Shown here one piece after another: positions 31,055-46,000 of a stretch of DNA of 64,000 nt. Position numbers and translations under genes: made by a program. The notes under the pieces are model-generated. The model did not search any database and was not told where the DNA came from. It saw only the letters and a program-made list of their open reading frames with translations. How positions within the stretch are numbered: the stretch's first letter is position 1; the number at the start of each line of letters is the position of its first letter. The DNA lies in the NCBI GenBank assembly GCA_964019055.1, contig OZ025208.1:6075790-6139789 (forward strand). The letters are read 5' to 3'. Source of the DNA: Anthopleura xanthogrammica (Eukaryota > Cnidaria > Anthozoa > Actiniaria > Actiniidae).

Positions 31055-34000
31055 CTAGACAACATACTCTGAGTCAGACCACGTTGAAACTTTGTGCTTT
31101 ACCGCTGTGTTCCTTGATGACAGGCTCACTTTATCATGGTTAGCCTCATTTCAGTGCCAGAATATATAAAGAATGCATTACTTCAACAATACAATCACTT
31201 CCACCGATCTTCACTAAAACACATGAATATTCTACACAAAATCAAAGCCGAGTAAGAGAGACTAACACTAAATGGAGTACTAACACAAACTGACGCAAGC
31301 TGACGATTCTGTTGCAAGGCCGTAGTAAGCCTTGAGAAACTTGGGGGGAGGGGGGCACAAAGCAACAAGCGTGATCACAAAAAAAATAGAATCTATTTTC
31401 CGTACGTGCGCAGAAGCCGGGGGGCCCGTACCCCCTCCCCCAGTCTGTGAAAACTGGGGGAGGGAGTACGGGCCCCCCGGCTTCTGCGCACCACACCACA
31501 CCACACCACACCACACCACACCACACCACACCACACCACACCACACCACACCACACCACACCACACCACACCACACCACACCACACCACACCACACCACA
31601 CCACACCACACCACACCACACCACACCACACCACACCACACCACACCACACCACACCACACCACACCACACCACACCACACCACACCACACCACACCACA
31701 CCACACCACACCACACCACACCACACCACACCACACCACACCACACCACACCACACCACACCACACCACACCACACCACACCACACCACACCACACCACA
31801 CCACACCACACCACACCACACCACACCACACCACACCACACCACACCACACCACACCACACCACACCACACCACACCACACCACACCACACCACACCACA
31901 CCACACCACACCACACCACACCACACCACACCACACCACACCACACCACACCACACCACACCACACCACACCACACCACACCACACCACACCACACCACA
32001 CCACACCACACCACACCACACCACACCACACCACACCACACCACACCACCACACCAGCCACCAGCCACTTGCATAGCATGCTACTGTTTTTTGAGGTCCT
32101 CGCGTTTTAGCAAACTCATATCACACCTCCAGGGAAAGTAAAAGGGTTACCATGGGTTAAGAAGTCTGATTGCTGCAGTTTACTGAGTCTTACCTTAGGA
32201 ATAAACACCAGTCCTATTAACAGAGACACAGTGAACTGAACACGGAAGAACTCGATCAGATAGTTCATGTCTGGACCAGCAACACTTGTAATGAATAACC
32301 TGGAAAAGAAAACCAATCAAATATTTTCTCAATTAAGATTTTGAGCGAATCCAAGCCAGGAAGCAAGGCAGAACTATATTAATTGACTGGTCTTTCTACG
32401 ATATTGACGCGTATAAGCGCGCGGGTTTCCTGTGGTATTGACCGCTAATGCGGTTTTCATTAAAAGCGCGCGGGCTCATTTGTTTAAATTTGGCGGATGA
32501 TACAAATAATTTTATGTGCACCGCCAGCTTTGATTTTTACGTGAGCACACAGTGCATTTTTCGTGGAAAACTGGATTCATCAGCATAGGTCAACACCACA
32601 GGAAGACCAGTCAATGGTTTATTTCTGCCATGCTCCCTTGAACTTGAGGCAGGCTAGCTTAATACCCAGGACCCTTCTCGGAGAAAACTCTAGTGCTGGG
32701 AGAAGGTCTGGGAGAAGGCCTGGGAGAACTGCATGCTTATCAAGTTTTGTATTTGTACTCGTTCTTTGTTATGTTTCTATAATAATTTTCTAGTACTCCA
32801 TAAATATTGTAAATAATTATTTAGTGTGATCTTCCTCGATGAGCCGTTTATCGGCTCTTGAAGAAAGCACAGAGAAAACATATGTTTAAATAGAAAAATT
32901 GAAAATTTTTGGAATATTGAAAATGCGGCTGACCTGATTTGAATCAGCAGGTGATTGGTTAAAATAAATTTAACGTCATAATGTTATTATTAACGTTAAT
33001 AATAACAACAATAATGATGAAAATAATTATGATAATCATAATTATAATTATAATAATTATAATAATAATAATGATAATAATAATTAATCGTAAGTATAAC
33101 TCTTCAAAATGTTCTCTAAATAAAAGCCATCTTGTCATACTATTGCTATTTTATCCTATAAATTGTTACTTTTCTAACTTATACTATGAATTTGATCCAT
33201 GAATACTAAGTATTTCCGCGAGATTTCAGCATTGGCTTCTCCAAGCTGACTGTGAGCTCAATTCATTTGGCATCAGCATGCGATCGTGAGCGGCTGCAAA
33301 AGGAATAAATTTCTTTTGATAGCTATTCTTGTTCTTTTAAAAGAATATTTTTGAGCACCCCTCACCCCCTCAAGTAGTTATAAACATGGTTTTCCTCACT
33401 TACAATTCATATACTCCTCTAATCGAAATCACAACACACATCACGAAGCATAAATAAGACTAATAAAATGGCTATTTTTTTTGGCAAATGACGAAGAGAG
33501 GGAAGAACGGGTGGCGTAGCGGTGACTGAGAACGCTCGCCTCTCACCAGAGACCCGGGTTCGAGTCACGTCTCGGGTTCAGTGTCGTATGTGAGTAGAGT
33601 TTCTAGTTGGTTCTCTCCTGTGCTTCGAGGGTTTTCCTCCCTCCACAAAAATCAAATTCTGAATTCCCATTCAATGCAGGATTAATATGAACTTTTAACG
33701 TATTCTTTCGACAAGTTTATCATCACGCTAGCGTTACATTGGAAGATATTTGATATACCAGGGGGAAAAATTCGTAAAAATTTCCCCTAAAATGACAAAG
33801 ATATATATGACTGAATTTTCGAAAGGATAATTTTTGTGGATATTTCGCCAAGAAATGTATTTGTCCAACCTGGTAACGAGGCAAATTACATAAATTTCTT
33901 TGCAAAAATGCTTAGTTTCAAAAATTCATATCCTCGTCAGTTTAAGGGCAATCTTTACAAAACTTTGCAATCTTACTTTTATCGATGATAATAAACTCGT

Positions 34001-37000
34001 TTTCCTTAGAGAAATCAAATACATATACTGTCACGCTAGCTTGATAAGGGAAAGCAATTTCGTGCAAGTTTGGCATTAATAAAAGTGCTAAGGACTACCT
34101 CCCACAAAAGAATATACCTTTATAAAGTTCCGTTCAGTGACCACGAATAATAGTTTCAAGACGAGCTCGAGTTTAGAGTTGCTGCGCATAGAAAAACTAT
34201 AATTTATCATGCGCAGCAACTCCAGCCTTGACTTGGAACTGTTATTCGTGGTCACTGAAAGGAACCGTAAAAAAGTGTATTTGTACCTTGTTACTTTTAA
34301 GCGAGTCTGCTTGCTGGTTTATTTTAATTAAAGATATTTAAGATGCTTTTGCTTAATCAATGTGTAAACTATTATGTAATTTTAGAGCTGGTTAAACGAT
34401 CATTATAAACCTCACCCTGTGAACAGATGGTATGGAAAGATTATAGATTCAACGAGTAAAAAATACCTTTATTAAAATATGCTAAAATAAACAGATTAGC
34501 CATATTCAAGAGCTGTGATGGCGAAAGTCCCAGAGATGAGTAGGGAATTTTTTTTGACAACTATGTAGTCACTCAGAGCCTCTTCTTTCATCTTGGTAGG
34601 AAATAAAATATAATTTTTTGCACATTTAGGGCTTATTTCGTAAAAAATTATCAATAATATGGAAACACGAATATTTGGAGAAGAAGAGTGAGGAAGATCT
34701 CTGTTATAATTCAGTAGAAGTCCCACATTTCTCAGTTCTGGGGAATACGAGATATCTCCCTAAACATTTCCTGTTTATCTCATGTTCGAAACAATTTTTG
34801 CAAAAAAATACAAAATGGCAGAATAAATAACGACGTTGGATAAAAGTTAATGAAGGTTTGTGAACAGGAGATTATTTTCATGAATTTTTTTATTCCAAAG
34901 AGTAAGAATCTCACTTCAAAGATGTCTGGCATAGGAAAACCTTATGCCAAAACAACGTCTGTTAAACAAACCTTAACTTTTTTCTTTCTTCATTATCAAC
35001 AGCATACCTCGTTCTTTATGTTAGGATTAAAAAGATTATCGTTTATAAGGAAAAAATTCAATTTGTCCATTAAGCACAAAAAGACAAAAAACTGAATGTC
35101 TATGAATTTTCAGAAGTTGATGACGAATTTTCAGTCAACGTGACTATCAAATGGCTTTCGTATCTAAGCATTCTGGTTGGATGGTTTGCGTTTTTGTGAT
35201 TCTGATTGGTGGAGAGTTTATGGAAGCCATTGGAGAGCAAGTTTTCGCGCAAATGCATTTGCTCAGTGCGAACTCAGAAGAGCAAAACATTAATGCATAG
35301 TGTTCACATTCTACTAAGCTAGGCTGCTTATTAGGTTATTTTTGGAACTTAATTGAAATGGGTACTATAGAAATTTAGTCTCTGCCTTCATTAAGAATTA
35401 ATCTTTTTTTTTGTTCTTCAGGATAGACATTTGGTGACTTAAAAAGAATATTTAAGACAGATATGCACAGGTATACAGTGTATTGCTAAAGAACTCTTTA
35501 AAAACTCTTTAGCACCACAGCGTACCTTTATACAAATCTATATATTCCTTTCTAGTGCTACGCCATTCACATACCTTGACCTACTATCTGCCGTACTATC
35601 ATATAGTTTTTTTTTAGCTTTGGCGTAACGTTTTCACATTTCAGACCACACGTCATTCCCTAGAGTATCATTTCTTTGTTTAACGGTTACATGAATATGG
35701 ATACAACTCAAACAAAGAATCTTTTTCTCAATAGAATGACACGTGTGTGGAATGGAAAAACATGTACATTACGCCCAAACAGAAAAGGTCTATTACCACG
35801 GACCACTTGCAAGTCTGACCCTAATCCGAGGGCTGTAGGTTCAAATGCCATCAATTTCGGTTATCAATTTTCACCGACGTTTTTCGGCTAAGAGCAATGC
35901 TTGTTTGGTTTCTTTAGCATTGCAACCTATATTTACACATCTTTTTCTTTCTAAAGCTACGCGGTCCACTTTCGTCATTATATATTTCGTAATAGCTGTG
36001 GTCAGTTTTATATTTGTGACTTGACGCACGGCCGAAAGCGCCCTCCAGAATGCCGCAGCACAGGAATGGCTTTTCAAAGAATTGACTGTAAAGAATTTAA
36101 TATTTTTTTCTCACATTACAATCACCCAACACTATATTCTCACTTCCTAGAAATATTTTTAACTTCAAAGGTGTTTCAGTAATAATGCTTTGAATGCTGC
36201 CAACACTTCACACCTGTTCTGTGTACGTCGTGTCATTCTAATAGTAAATCGAATGAAATAAGATGACGTGTGTCCAGCCATAGACTTAATAAAAAACCCT
36301 CTATTCATTAAATTCGACCTTCATTGGAACACAAGGAATAAGTCAGTAATGAGTACTACAGTTAATAAGACGAGGTGGTATGGTACATCCCACTTTTATA
36401 TTTCATTAGTTTTTTTTTTCATTCTCATTTCCATTTTCTTTCAGTTCTCAGTCGGATATCCATTTTCACTCACAATTTGAGTGTCATATTTCTTTGCCGT
36501 CTTACTGTACGTTCATTTTATTTTCAACTTCTAATTTTTCCGAGCATTTTTCAATCATTTTTCTCGACTTCTTTACTTACTATGTCTTAATCTAATTTTT
36601 TTCCAAAAAGCTGTTCTTCATACGTTCAGTTTCCAATCCTTTTTCATCCATTTTTTCCTATTCCACCCTTTTTTCCACTCTATCAAAATGTGTTTTTTTT
36701 ATTCACTGTGTACTAAATACCCAGTAACTTTGTCTCGAATCCTCATGAAGGAAAGCCACAAGTTTAGAAGTTAAATTAGACTAATTAAAGCCAATCCTTC
36801 ATTTTTATGATTGAAAGATTAGACTATTGAATTTAGAATTATGCTAACATGTCGAGGTAGTCAGTCGTAGTCGTCTTTCCTTTATCCTAAGCTAGTATAA
36901 CCTTTCCGTATACAACATTTTTTTTCCACAAAAAGCGATTTTAGAGATAGGGAAGATTTTTAAACTCATGCAATGGCTAGAACGAAACTGCAAACTTACT

Positions 37001-40000
37001 GAGCAAAGTGGTAACTGTGGCGAAGACTGCTCTTTCGTCTTAGTATTGTTATTCACGAGTACGATTAAATATGAAAAAATATCAGCTCATTTTACTAGAA
37101 ATAAAACGAGGGTTTTTGCATTCATGGTCGTTGGTATAATTCACGCATTTTGGAGTATTATAATCTTAGATGAATAGCCTGGTTAACGTTTTATCCATGT
37201 TTTCACAGTGAACAGGCTTCTGCACCTGTAAGCTAAATGCTTCGTTAAGTTAAGGCTGGCTAAAGATGTACAACAAATTGGCATGATTCCCTACTGTCAC
37301 TCAAAGACGTTATCAGTTTAAAAAAAAAAAAAATCGTCTGATTTGAATTCAGTGTTTTTAATATACATTTTAAGAAGGTAACATAAAAATATAGCGCCAA
37401 ATCTCAATTTCTTTCTTCGCTAGAAGTTACGAATTATCAGCAGTTCACAATACAAGTTAATATCCAAAAGACCAATCCATGATTGATAAATAAATAGTAA
37501 ATTTTATTTCATTTTTCATATGGATAAATCATAGGAATTATAAGAACTAGGAGTATAGTTGTAGTAGTAGTTGGAATTTTTCTTTAGACGTGGATAATCT
37601 AGCTAGTACTACGTATACTTTACCGTCTTTATCTATATATATATATATTGCTATACTATGCTTTTTTCTGCTGTTTACTACTTTTACTTTAACTACTATT
37701 TACAGGATAATTTTGGCCTTTTTTTGCCCTTATTTCTCTTATAGTATATAAATAGAGTTATAAATTTGGTAGGCAAGATGTAAATGTTTTGCAATTTCTT
37801 CTAATCGTCATTCTTTAGTGATGCTAATTTTTGGATTCTCTGCTCTGATGACGTCAGTCATCATTTTGACTCTAATTTTCTTGAGAAACACGAAATTTTG
37901 AAAAAGCATTTCTCCCAAAAAAATTTACACTGTCTTCGTAAACCCAAATTTCCTTCATTCTGTTTTCTTTCTGTTTCTTATAGAGCTTAAAAAGAAGGAA
38001 ATTACCACGTTGATGAAATGAAGATAGATAGATACACGTTAGACTGGACGGACGATATTACTGTGCCTCGCTCGAGAAATTTAATATATGGAAAATTATT
38101 TTCATCCATCTACACTCCTTGTCCTTAGGAAAAAGCCACGATATTATAGCCATTCCCTTCGTTTGATTGTTTATCGGTAACAAGTTGATTTTTCGCGTCC
38201 AATTTAGTGCAAAGGCGGGTAAAGCTCCATATGTAAGAGCGTGTGTTCACCAAGGTAAACATGAAATGTGACATTTGAATATTTATGAATGGACCATACA
38301 AGCCTTATTTACATCTTGCTTAAGTCGCCCAGTCATTCTTCTGGATAATTTTCCCCTTGATTTATTCGATTAATTTCGCTGTTCTTTTTTCTCTCAGTGC
38401 TTAACAGCGATGTGGTCGTCATTATATCTTAATATTAAACCACACCGCGAACGCGGGTCAAATAAGTACTCGTTTCACAGTCAGTTTGCCACTTCATTCA
38501 CATCAATTTCATTCCCTTGTAGGATTTAATCCTTCGTCGATTCCCGCACACCTACGATAACAAACCGTCGTATTCTCTTCCTTCTATTTTCCCAGTATTT
38601 TCTGTTTATTTTCTTTGGTCTAAATGATCATATGCAAGTCGGTATTTAGTCGTGTTCGAACGCCAAATGTACAGTTCCAAACGGTGATCACTCGATGGAC
38701 GGCTCACAAATACATTTTACTCGGATGATTTTGTTTGGTCGCCATTACAAGGCCGCAAAACCTTGAACGAACCGCGGACAACTAAAACAATCCCTCCTCC
38801 AACCGTCAGGATAGACTAGGCCTATTTCTTGGGAATCAACCTTTGGCAGTCGGGCCCGTAGGTTCGTACATTCGATTCACCTCACTATCCAGCTAACCTC
38901 GGGAAATAACGATTCAGGAACGAGTCAAGCGTTTGGCTTAACTGAGCGCTTGAAAATAGCAGTTGGTCGCATAGTCGTCCTTCTCTAGAGCAAGAATTCT
39001 CTGCATTTTTCGAAATGTACAACGTTGATAGGTTTTCCAAACTGAAAATCGATAGAGCAAATGGCTATGTTATTTTACGTTCGCCGCCACCAGTTCGGCC
39101 GGTGAGTTCGTAGCGTTTCCTACGGATTTTGGATTTTCTAATGCCAACATAATATCATGATGAACAGCTAAATTTTTCTTACAGTCCGTGTTAGCTGTGT
39201 TGAATACTTTGAGTTCGCCAATCTCTTGTAGTAATCTAAGGGTCTCATCATTGACCATTTGAACCGTAGGAGTTAGATTCGGCTTAGCATTTTTCTTGGA
39301 GTCCTCCGACGAGCCTCCTGTACGTGTTTCTGAAGGATCTTCTGTCACTGAACCCTCCGAGGATCTTTGCCGAGATGGAAAACATCCCATAATGCTGGCT
39401 TTAAAGCATTCAAACATCTATGAAATGACAAAGAAAAATAGAGTCAAACCTATGGTGAAACACATGGTCTTGGAGTGAGCTGCCTTATGCCTTGCTTTCC
39501 CGAGTAAAGCGAGCTAGAGGTAGGAATACATGGTCTACATTAATAATTAACCACAAATATGACGTCAAACAAATAGATCAATCGAAATCTATTTTTAGGT
39601 TTCATTGGACCATCATGTGGTGAACTACTAAATATTCATATACACATCCAAGATCGCCTGTCGGATTTCTCTTTCAACTGACATATGTTATACCAATTAT
39701 AAAATTCAAATCAACATTTCTATGGCTATTTTAGAATCAATTCACAATTCAAGGCCAGGAAAGAATAACAAATAATATATCATATTTCCCGGTGATTTGA
39801 GTAGAAACTTAAACCGCTATCTCATCGTGAAATGTAACAATAAACAGTTCACTGGAGTAGACTGGTAGAGGTTCTTTTATCTTTGAGATTTTCTAAAACC
39901 TTTGATCTTTGATCCAAACTTCTTGGGTGTATCTACCGATGACGCCAAAAAGAAGGAAACCTTATTGAATGGCGTATGAATCGAACTATGCACGAACACC

Positions 40001-43000
40001 ACGCGCGTAGAACTAAATTAATATTTCGATTTACAATCAGACTGAATATTTACTACAAGGATTTTGGAAATAATTTTGAATGCTTCAACATTTTGGGTTC
40101 ATCTTTCTTAGTACACATCCAGAACAGATGATACCAAAATTAGTTTTCGAAACGTGAAAGCTATAAAACCACAACAAATATTTTTCCTGCTCGCTTACCT
40201 ACCTTTCCCATCGCTACGGGTCTTGTGAGCTGTCTTTGGGGTAAACATATAATTTCTCCAATGGCTCCTGAATTCTGTCAAATCCAATTTGTGTTCGTTC
40301 GGGTTTTACTCCCGGCTTGATTTGGCCTCCCGTTCTGGTAGTATTGAAACTGAATTCGTCGAATGCGTCTACTTTGACATCACAGGCTTTATATACGTGT
40401 ACATCGTTGGCAGCTCTTGCGAAAGAGTCACACTTCTAGACATCCCGTCAGGAAACATTGACGTCACAACCACTTGTACATGCCTGGCGTATCACGAACT
40501 AGATGTGACCCGATGACGTCATCCGTCACGTTAGCATCTTCAGTCACGGAAACCTTGTCATGATGTTATAAAGTTGGGTGATTCCCATCGAAGCCAGACG
40601 TCAAACACATTCACAGTTTTAAATGTTGAAATAAAAACCTTTCAAAGTTCTCTGTTCGTAAAATTTTCACCGGATAAACGTGTGAAGTGCTCAAGAAAAC
40701 CTCACGCTTCGCCTTATGGTAAAGTTGGGATTCCAACCTCAATCTTAGTTCTTTGAGATCCAGTGGGAGCCGGTTTTCACTTCAGCCAGCCCCCATAAAT
40801 ACTTGATTCATAACATGTTTGATTAGTCAGAAATGATTTCATTGATACCTCATTCAGTATTTAGCTTTAATTAATTCTCCATTTTCGAGCAGTTGTCTTG
40901 TATTTACTCACAGCTTTATTGATCGTTTTAAAAAAGCGATGACAAATGTCAACGGATTCTGTGACGCTCGAGGCAGTTTCGTGATCATGATTCGGTTTCG
41001 ATTCGTAAAACCAACTGGTACGAACACAATACCTGGGTATTTACGTGCTAGTTTGAAGTACTTTCGAATGGTTTTATTGGTAAAACAGTCGACCATCATC
41101 AACTCAGGAAACTCATTAACGACCGAAGAGTATAAGCCAACTTAACGATAATACTTTCACATAAAAACAATGATTACTTCAGCGAACAGTTTGTGCGGCA
41201 CAAAGGGACTTCCAGAAGAGTTATTTAAAGCTTAAAATTGTAATTCCAAACCCGGATAAACGGACCCGACAAAGGAATCACGACACGTATAATTCGTGAG
41301 TGAGCTTTAGCGATTCGTAGCAAAACAAACAATTCTCTTTATACTTTCCACGTCACAAATTTTGAAATTATTATTTCAGCCTGTGCTGATTTTCCTTATT
41401 TATCTGGCTCGCCAGCATGATAGATTACACGTATCATAGCTCAAATACTCATCATTCGCTTCTATCATAACTATCATTATTTACCTAAAAATTAAAATCG
41501 TTCTGTATTTACTTAAAATTTTTATTTCACGAATGAGTCATCGCACAGGAAGCCCAAACAATGAAAAACACAAAAGTAAAAATGGTGATGGCGTCTTAGA
41601 ATAGAAAATAAGTGCTATTTATAAAATACCTCTTTCAAAACAAGGAAAATTTTCAAGGACATTGATTTTGAATAATTCTTGAGAAACCAGCGGGACTCAG
41701 TCCGTCTCTCATGCTTAAATCCCGAGTATGTTCTATGCCTCTAGGATGGTTTAAGGATGACCATTTTTTTCCTCTTTCATTTTGCCTCAAAGGCACAGCC
41801 AGAATTCTGGAGGCGATTTTTTCACTATAAAAAAGCTATTCACGAGGCACCTCTATTTTTCCTACACCATTTTTTTGCCTCACCTTCAAGAGTTCCAGGT
41901 TTTTTGTTTTTAACTTTTCCATGAAATTTTCCATGGATTTTATCTGAAATGAAACAGAACCTACGCCGAGAGAAAGTGTAAGGGAGAAAAAATGGGTAAA
42001 GGAAAAAATATCAGCTTGTGGGATTTGACGATCTTTAGTTCACCGTAAATGGGAAAAATGACTCATATACCAGGATTGGTCAAAGCAGCAACTCCTACCA
42101 AAAAGAAGTCGTATTAAGTGGAATGAAAATGTATTTTTGCAACGTCTTTCTTTCATGATCATAGATCGTGAGTCAGAAATCTCGTCTCTTTTTACTGTCT
42201 GTTGCTAAGATACTCGCGTGTTTTTTACAGAAATGACGAAGGAGTTAATCATTCACGGCATCATAGTGTCCCTCACTTAAAACCATTCCTTTTTGAGGAA
42301 AACAATTTCTAAAAGCATTAGGCTGTAGGGGATTCGAGCTCGTTTACATCACGACACTCCCGCTGGAACAAAACTAACACACGCAGTCAGAAGCTTTGTG
42401 TCTTCTGTGATTTCAATGACTGAAGCTTGCCACGGAGAAACAGAAACAGAGAAAAAACAAGTGTCGTTTTAGAAAATTACAAAGTAATTAAAAATGGTAT
42501 TTATCTTGACGTTGATCTTCTGATTGGATTCACATTCAAGTGATTGGAGATTGGAAATCTCTTCATGGCTAGATGAAAGCTAACAGGAATCAGGGCGAGT
42601 TAAAAGTACTTGAAAGCCGAACTTATGATAGAGATGGCAGATACGATATCTCAAGGTCAGGGTCACTGCGGATGTCACACACTAAATATAACATTTAAAT
42701 TTAGAGCTGAGCTAGTGTAAATATAGCCCAAGGGGTTAAGAGGACGAGTTTGTTCTGGACTGGCTGAGATAATCGAAAACAGACGAGGGAAAGTTGACCA
42801 AGGACATCGTGATTATGACGACTGCCTGCTTCATAACATTTCACTTTTCCACGTAATATATACTCACAAAAAGACAAAAATAAAACCGGCGGGGTTATGA
42901 ACTTTAAAAAAAAAATTTCACTTTAAGTCGTAATTTGAAATTAAATATTTTGAAACGCTTATGTTTTGACAGTGTTTTCGTGTTTTATCAGTGAAATATT

Positions 43001-46000
43001 CCTGTCGGTTTTTGTGCTTGTTGATAAACATAATGCTATCTACTATCAATGTTGATAATAAATAACCTTGTCAGGTGACAGAAATTATACTTTATTTAGA
43101 TACAAAGTCGATAATGCACGTCTTCAACAACACATGAATCTTTTTTTATCTCACGGCGAACGTCTTTTGAAGTCCGCCAACGAGAAAATGAAAATTACTT
43201 TTAGTTTCTAGCACACAAAGTTACCCCACAAAATAGATTCACGTTAAATTCGGAGGGGAAAAAAAGAATAATATTGTAACAGTTGAAAATATCAAGCTAT
43301 TTGGAGGATTTTGTACGTGTTTGAGCGAGAGGAAGAATCGACAAGTTTAGTGCTATCGAAAACGTTCGTCCGGTCGGCTTTTACGAGACATCCTTTTGCA
43401 AGGGATTTCCTTCGCCCTTTCTATAGTTATCTGCTTTGAATGGATATTATTATCGATGCCAAGCAGTAGTTCGGTTTGTTTGTCCGGTGAATTACGAGAT
43501 ATAGGTATATTGGTTTTGACTTCCAACAATGGCACCACTGATTTCTGTATTAGCGTCGTTTTAAATTGATATTTTGACTTCCAACTTCCCTCGTTTTAAT
43601 TTGCTTACCTTGATTTCTTTGTTTGTTAGTTATTCATTTATTTATTATTTATTTAGTCGTTCAGGGTTTTTTTTATTTATTCTTTTATTTATTTATACAT
43701 CTATACACTGACTTCTCCTCGATCATTCAAATTTTCATGTTCTTTCATATATTCCTATTATCTACTCGGCGTTTATTCATCAATACCTTGCATGACATTT
43801 TCGAGACACTTTATTTACGCGATTTTCGCAATTTCGAAAAAATCGCGAAATTAAAATGTCGCGAAAATTAAGTGATCCTCCATTTTTGAGAAAGTAGAAA
43901 GAATTTCATGAGCATTCAAAAGCATGGATAGAAGACGTTGTTACTGAGAAACAAGTACTAGCGCCTATTGATCCTGATCAACAATGAATGATTGGAACAA
44001 GTATTCAATATGCTAAAGTCAAAACCAAGGAACTAGTAAGTTTTCTAAAGGAATTTATGGGTATTTTGAAACAAATTATGAATAACTATTTATTCAATGA
44101 AATCGCGAATTTAAAGTGATCAAGAATGTTATTTTTTCTCAAAATCGCGAAATTAAAGTGTCGCGACGATTTCATGTAATAAGGTACATCAATTCATTCA
44201 TTCCTTCATTCATTCTCATTCATTCATTCATTCGTTCATTCATTCATTCATTCGTTCATTCATTCATTCATTCATTCATTCATTCATTCATTCATTCATT
44301 CATTCATTCATTCATTCATTCATTCATTCATTCATTCATTCATTCATTCATTCATTCATTCATTCATTCATTCATTCATTCATTCATTCATTCATTCATT
44401 CATTCATTCATTCATTCATTCATTCATTCATTCATTCATTCATTCATTCATTCATTCATTCATTCATTCATTCATTCATTCATTCATTCATTCATTCATT
44501 CATTCATTCATTCATTCGGTTCGTTCGTTCGGTTCGCTCGTTCTTTCTTTCTTTCTTTTGTTCTTTCCTTCATGCATTTATTCACTTTCTTCCAGGGTAG
44601 CTAAACTTTAAACAATCAATGCACAAGAAACAAAGAAGTTAACTTCTCATGTGATGGGTTGCCTGTGTTGGCAGGAAAGGCTTGGTGACCAAACCCAGAC
44701 GTAACCGCCTAATTGTGGCCAACAAAATATAGCCTGAATACAAATAGTAAGGTCTGGGTTGGATGTTGTCTGTTGGATGTCTAGGAATAGTAGGGGGTTT
44801 TGGGCGTTGTAACGTGGGTGTGGCTGGGTGGAGTGGGTTGGAAGGAAATACTCTGGTAGGAGGTCACCGCCCTCATAAATCACAGGAAACAAGATGAAAA
44901 TTGAAGGCACTAACATATCATGAACAAAGTTGGCAAAAATACTAAATAGAAAGTTTGTGTTTTGTAGGTCAAAATTGAGAAAACAGAAAATGGATTCGTT
45001 GGCAAACGAAATGTTAATTTTTAAAACACCAATTAAATGAATCAAAACTAAATAACTAGCTGATACTTTGAATTTGGCAAATACTATTAAGCTATTTATT
45101 CTATTTTATTACTTATCAAGTGACTGCTTCATAGACAGCTAATACGGTTTTGATCGGGAGCTGAGGAGGGGGAGAGGGGGGTAGATGGGGGTGGGGTAGA
45201 ATAGGGAAAAGGGGAAAGGAGTAGGGTGGAGGAAGGGCAGAATAACTTATTCACTACAGCGAGTTTTTTTTATCCAATTAAGTGAGGTCTTTGCCACTAA
45301 TATTTCGATTATCTGTCCACTAATTATCTGATGACGCCGTAAACAACCGTAAGATTTACAGCGGCAAAGACCTCACTTGGATAAAAAAAACTAACTGTAT
45401 TATCCCTGCCATGCTGCTGAAGGGCAACTTTATAAGATTAGATAACTCAGTTATTCATTCATTAAAAATAACTTATTGATTCATTAATGAACTATTCATT
45501 CAATTATTAGCTTATTAATTTTTCTTTCTTAAAATCTTTTCCCCAACCAAGAACAGCTAATTTTAATAGAAACCTTCAATCGTCTCAAGTAAGCAAAAAT
45601 GATTAAGCAAAATAATAAGATGTTATTTCAGTTATTTTCAGATTCAAGCCACAGGTAGCCCAAACTAAGACTCAGATTACCACAGGTAACCCACACAATA
45701 AACAAGCAACATTCAAAGACATCACTCTTACCTTGCAATTTTAAGGAAGAAAGTCACGACAAACATGTTGTAAATGGACCAACTGATGAACTTGCTTTCG
45801 TTGAATGCTGACGGTGCCTTGCGCACGTTGTAACATAGACGAATCCCCCACAACAGGAACATAACTTCAACTACAAAATGAAAGGATATTGGAAATGAGT
45901 AGGTACAATGCATAGCACTGGTCAGGCGGATTTGAGGGGGTTGTGGGATTTGAGGTTATCTACTAGTCTCTATCATTAAAATCTTTGGATGTAATTTGAC

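Larger units (their letters stand above)
32300..45731 (-). other. 13.4-kb intron of the receptor gene
   Basis: This intron separates TM6 from TM7. It holds the nested gene at 39070-40211, a SINE, MITEs and a TTCA array. The stretches 35800-39060 and 40600-44180 are AT-rich and show nothing I can support beyond short random open frames and a (TA)n run near 37635. Confidence 0.8.

Noticed and set aside
31242..32141. Very long overlapping open frames on both strands (Thr-Pro-His or Val-Trp-Cys-Gly repeats)
   Set aside because: They are translations of the CCACA array, which has no stop in any frame.
32563..32793. Plus-strand frame of 76 codons with an Arg/Gly-rich repeat
   Set aside because: The GGGAGAAGG(T/C)CTGGGAGAA repeat explains it; no other support.
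35795..35900. tRNA-like GTAGGTTCAAATGCC near a MITE end
   Set aside because: It resembles a B box, but there is no A box at the right distance and no cloverleaf.
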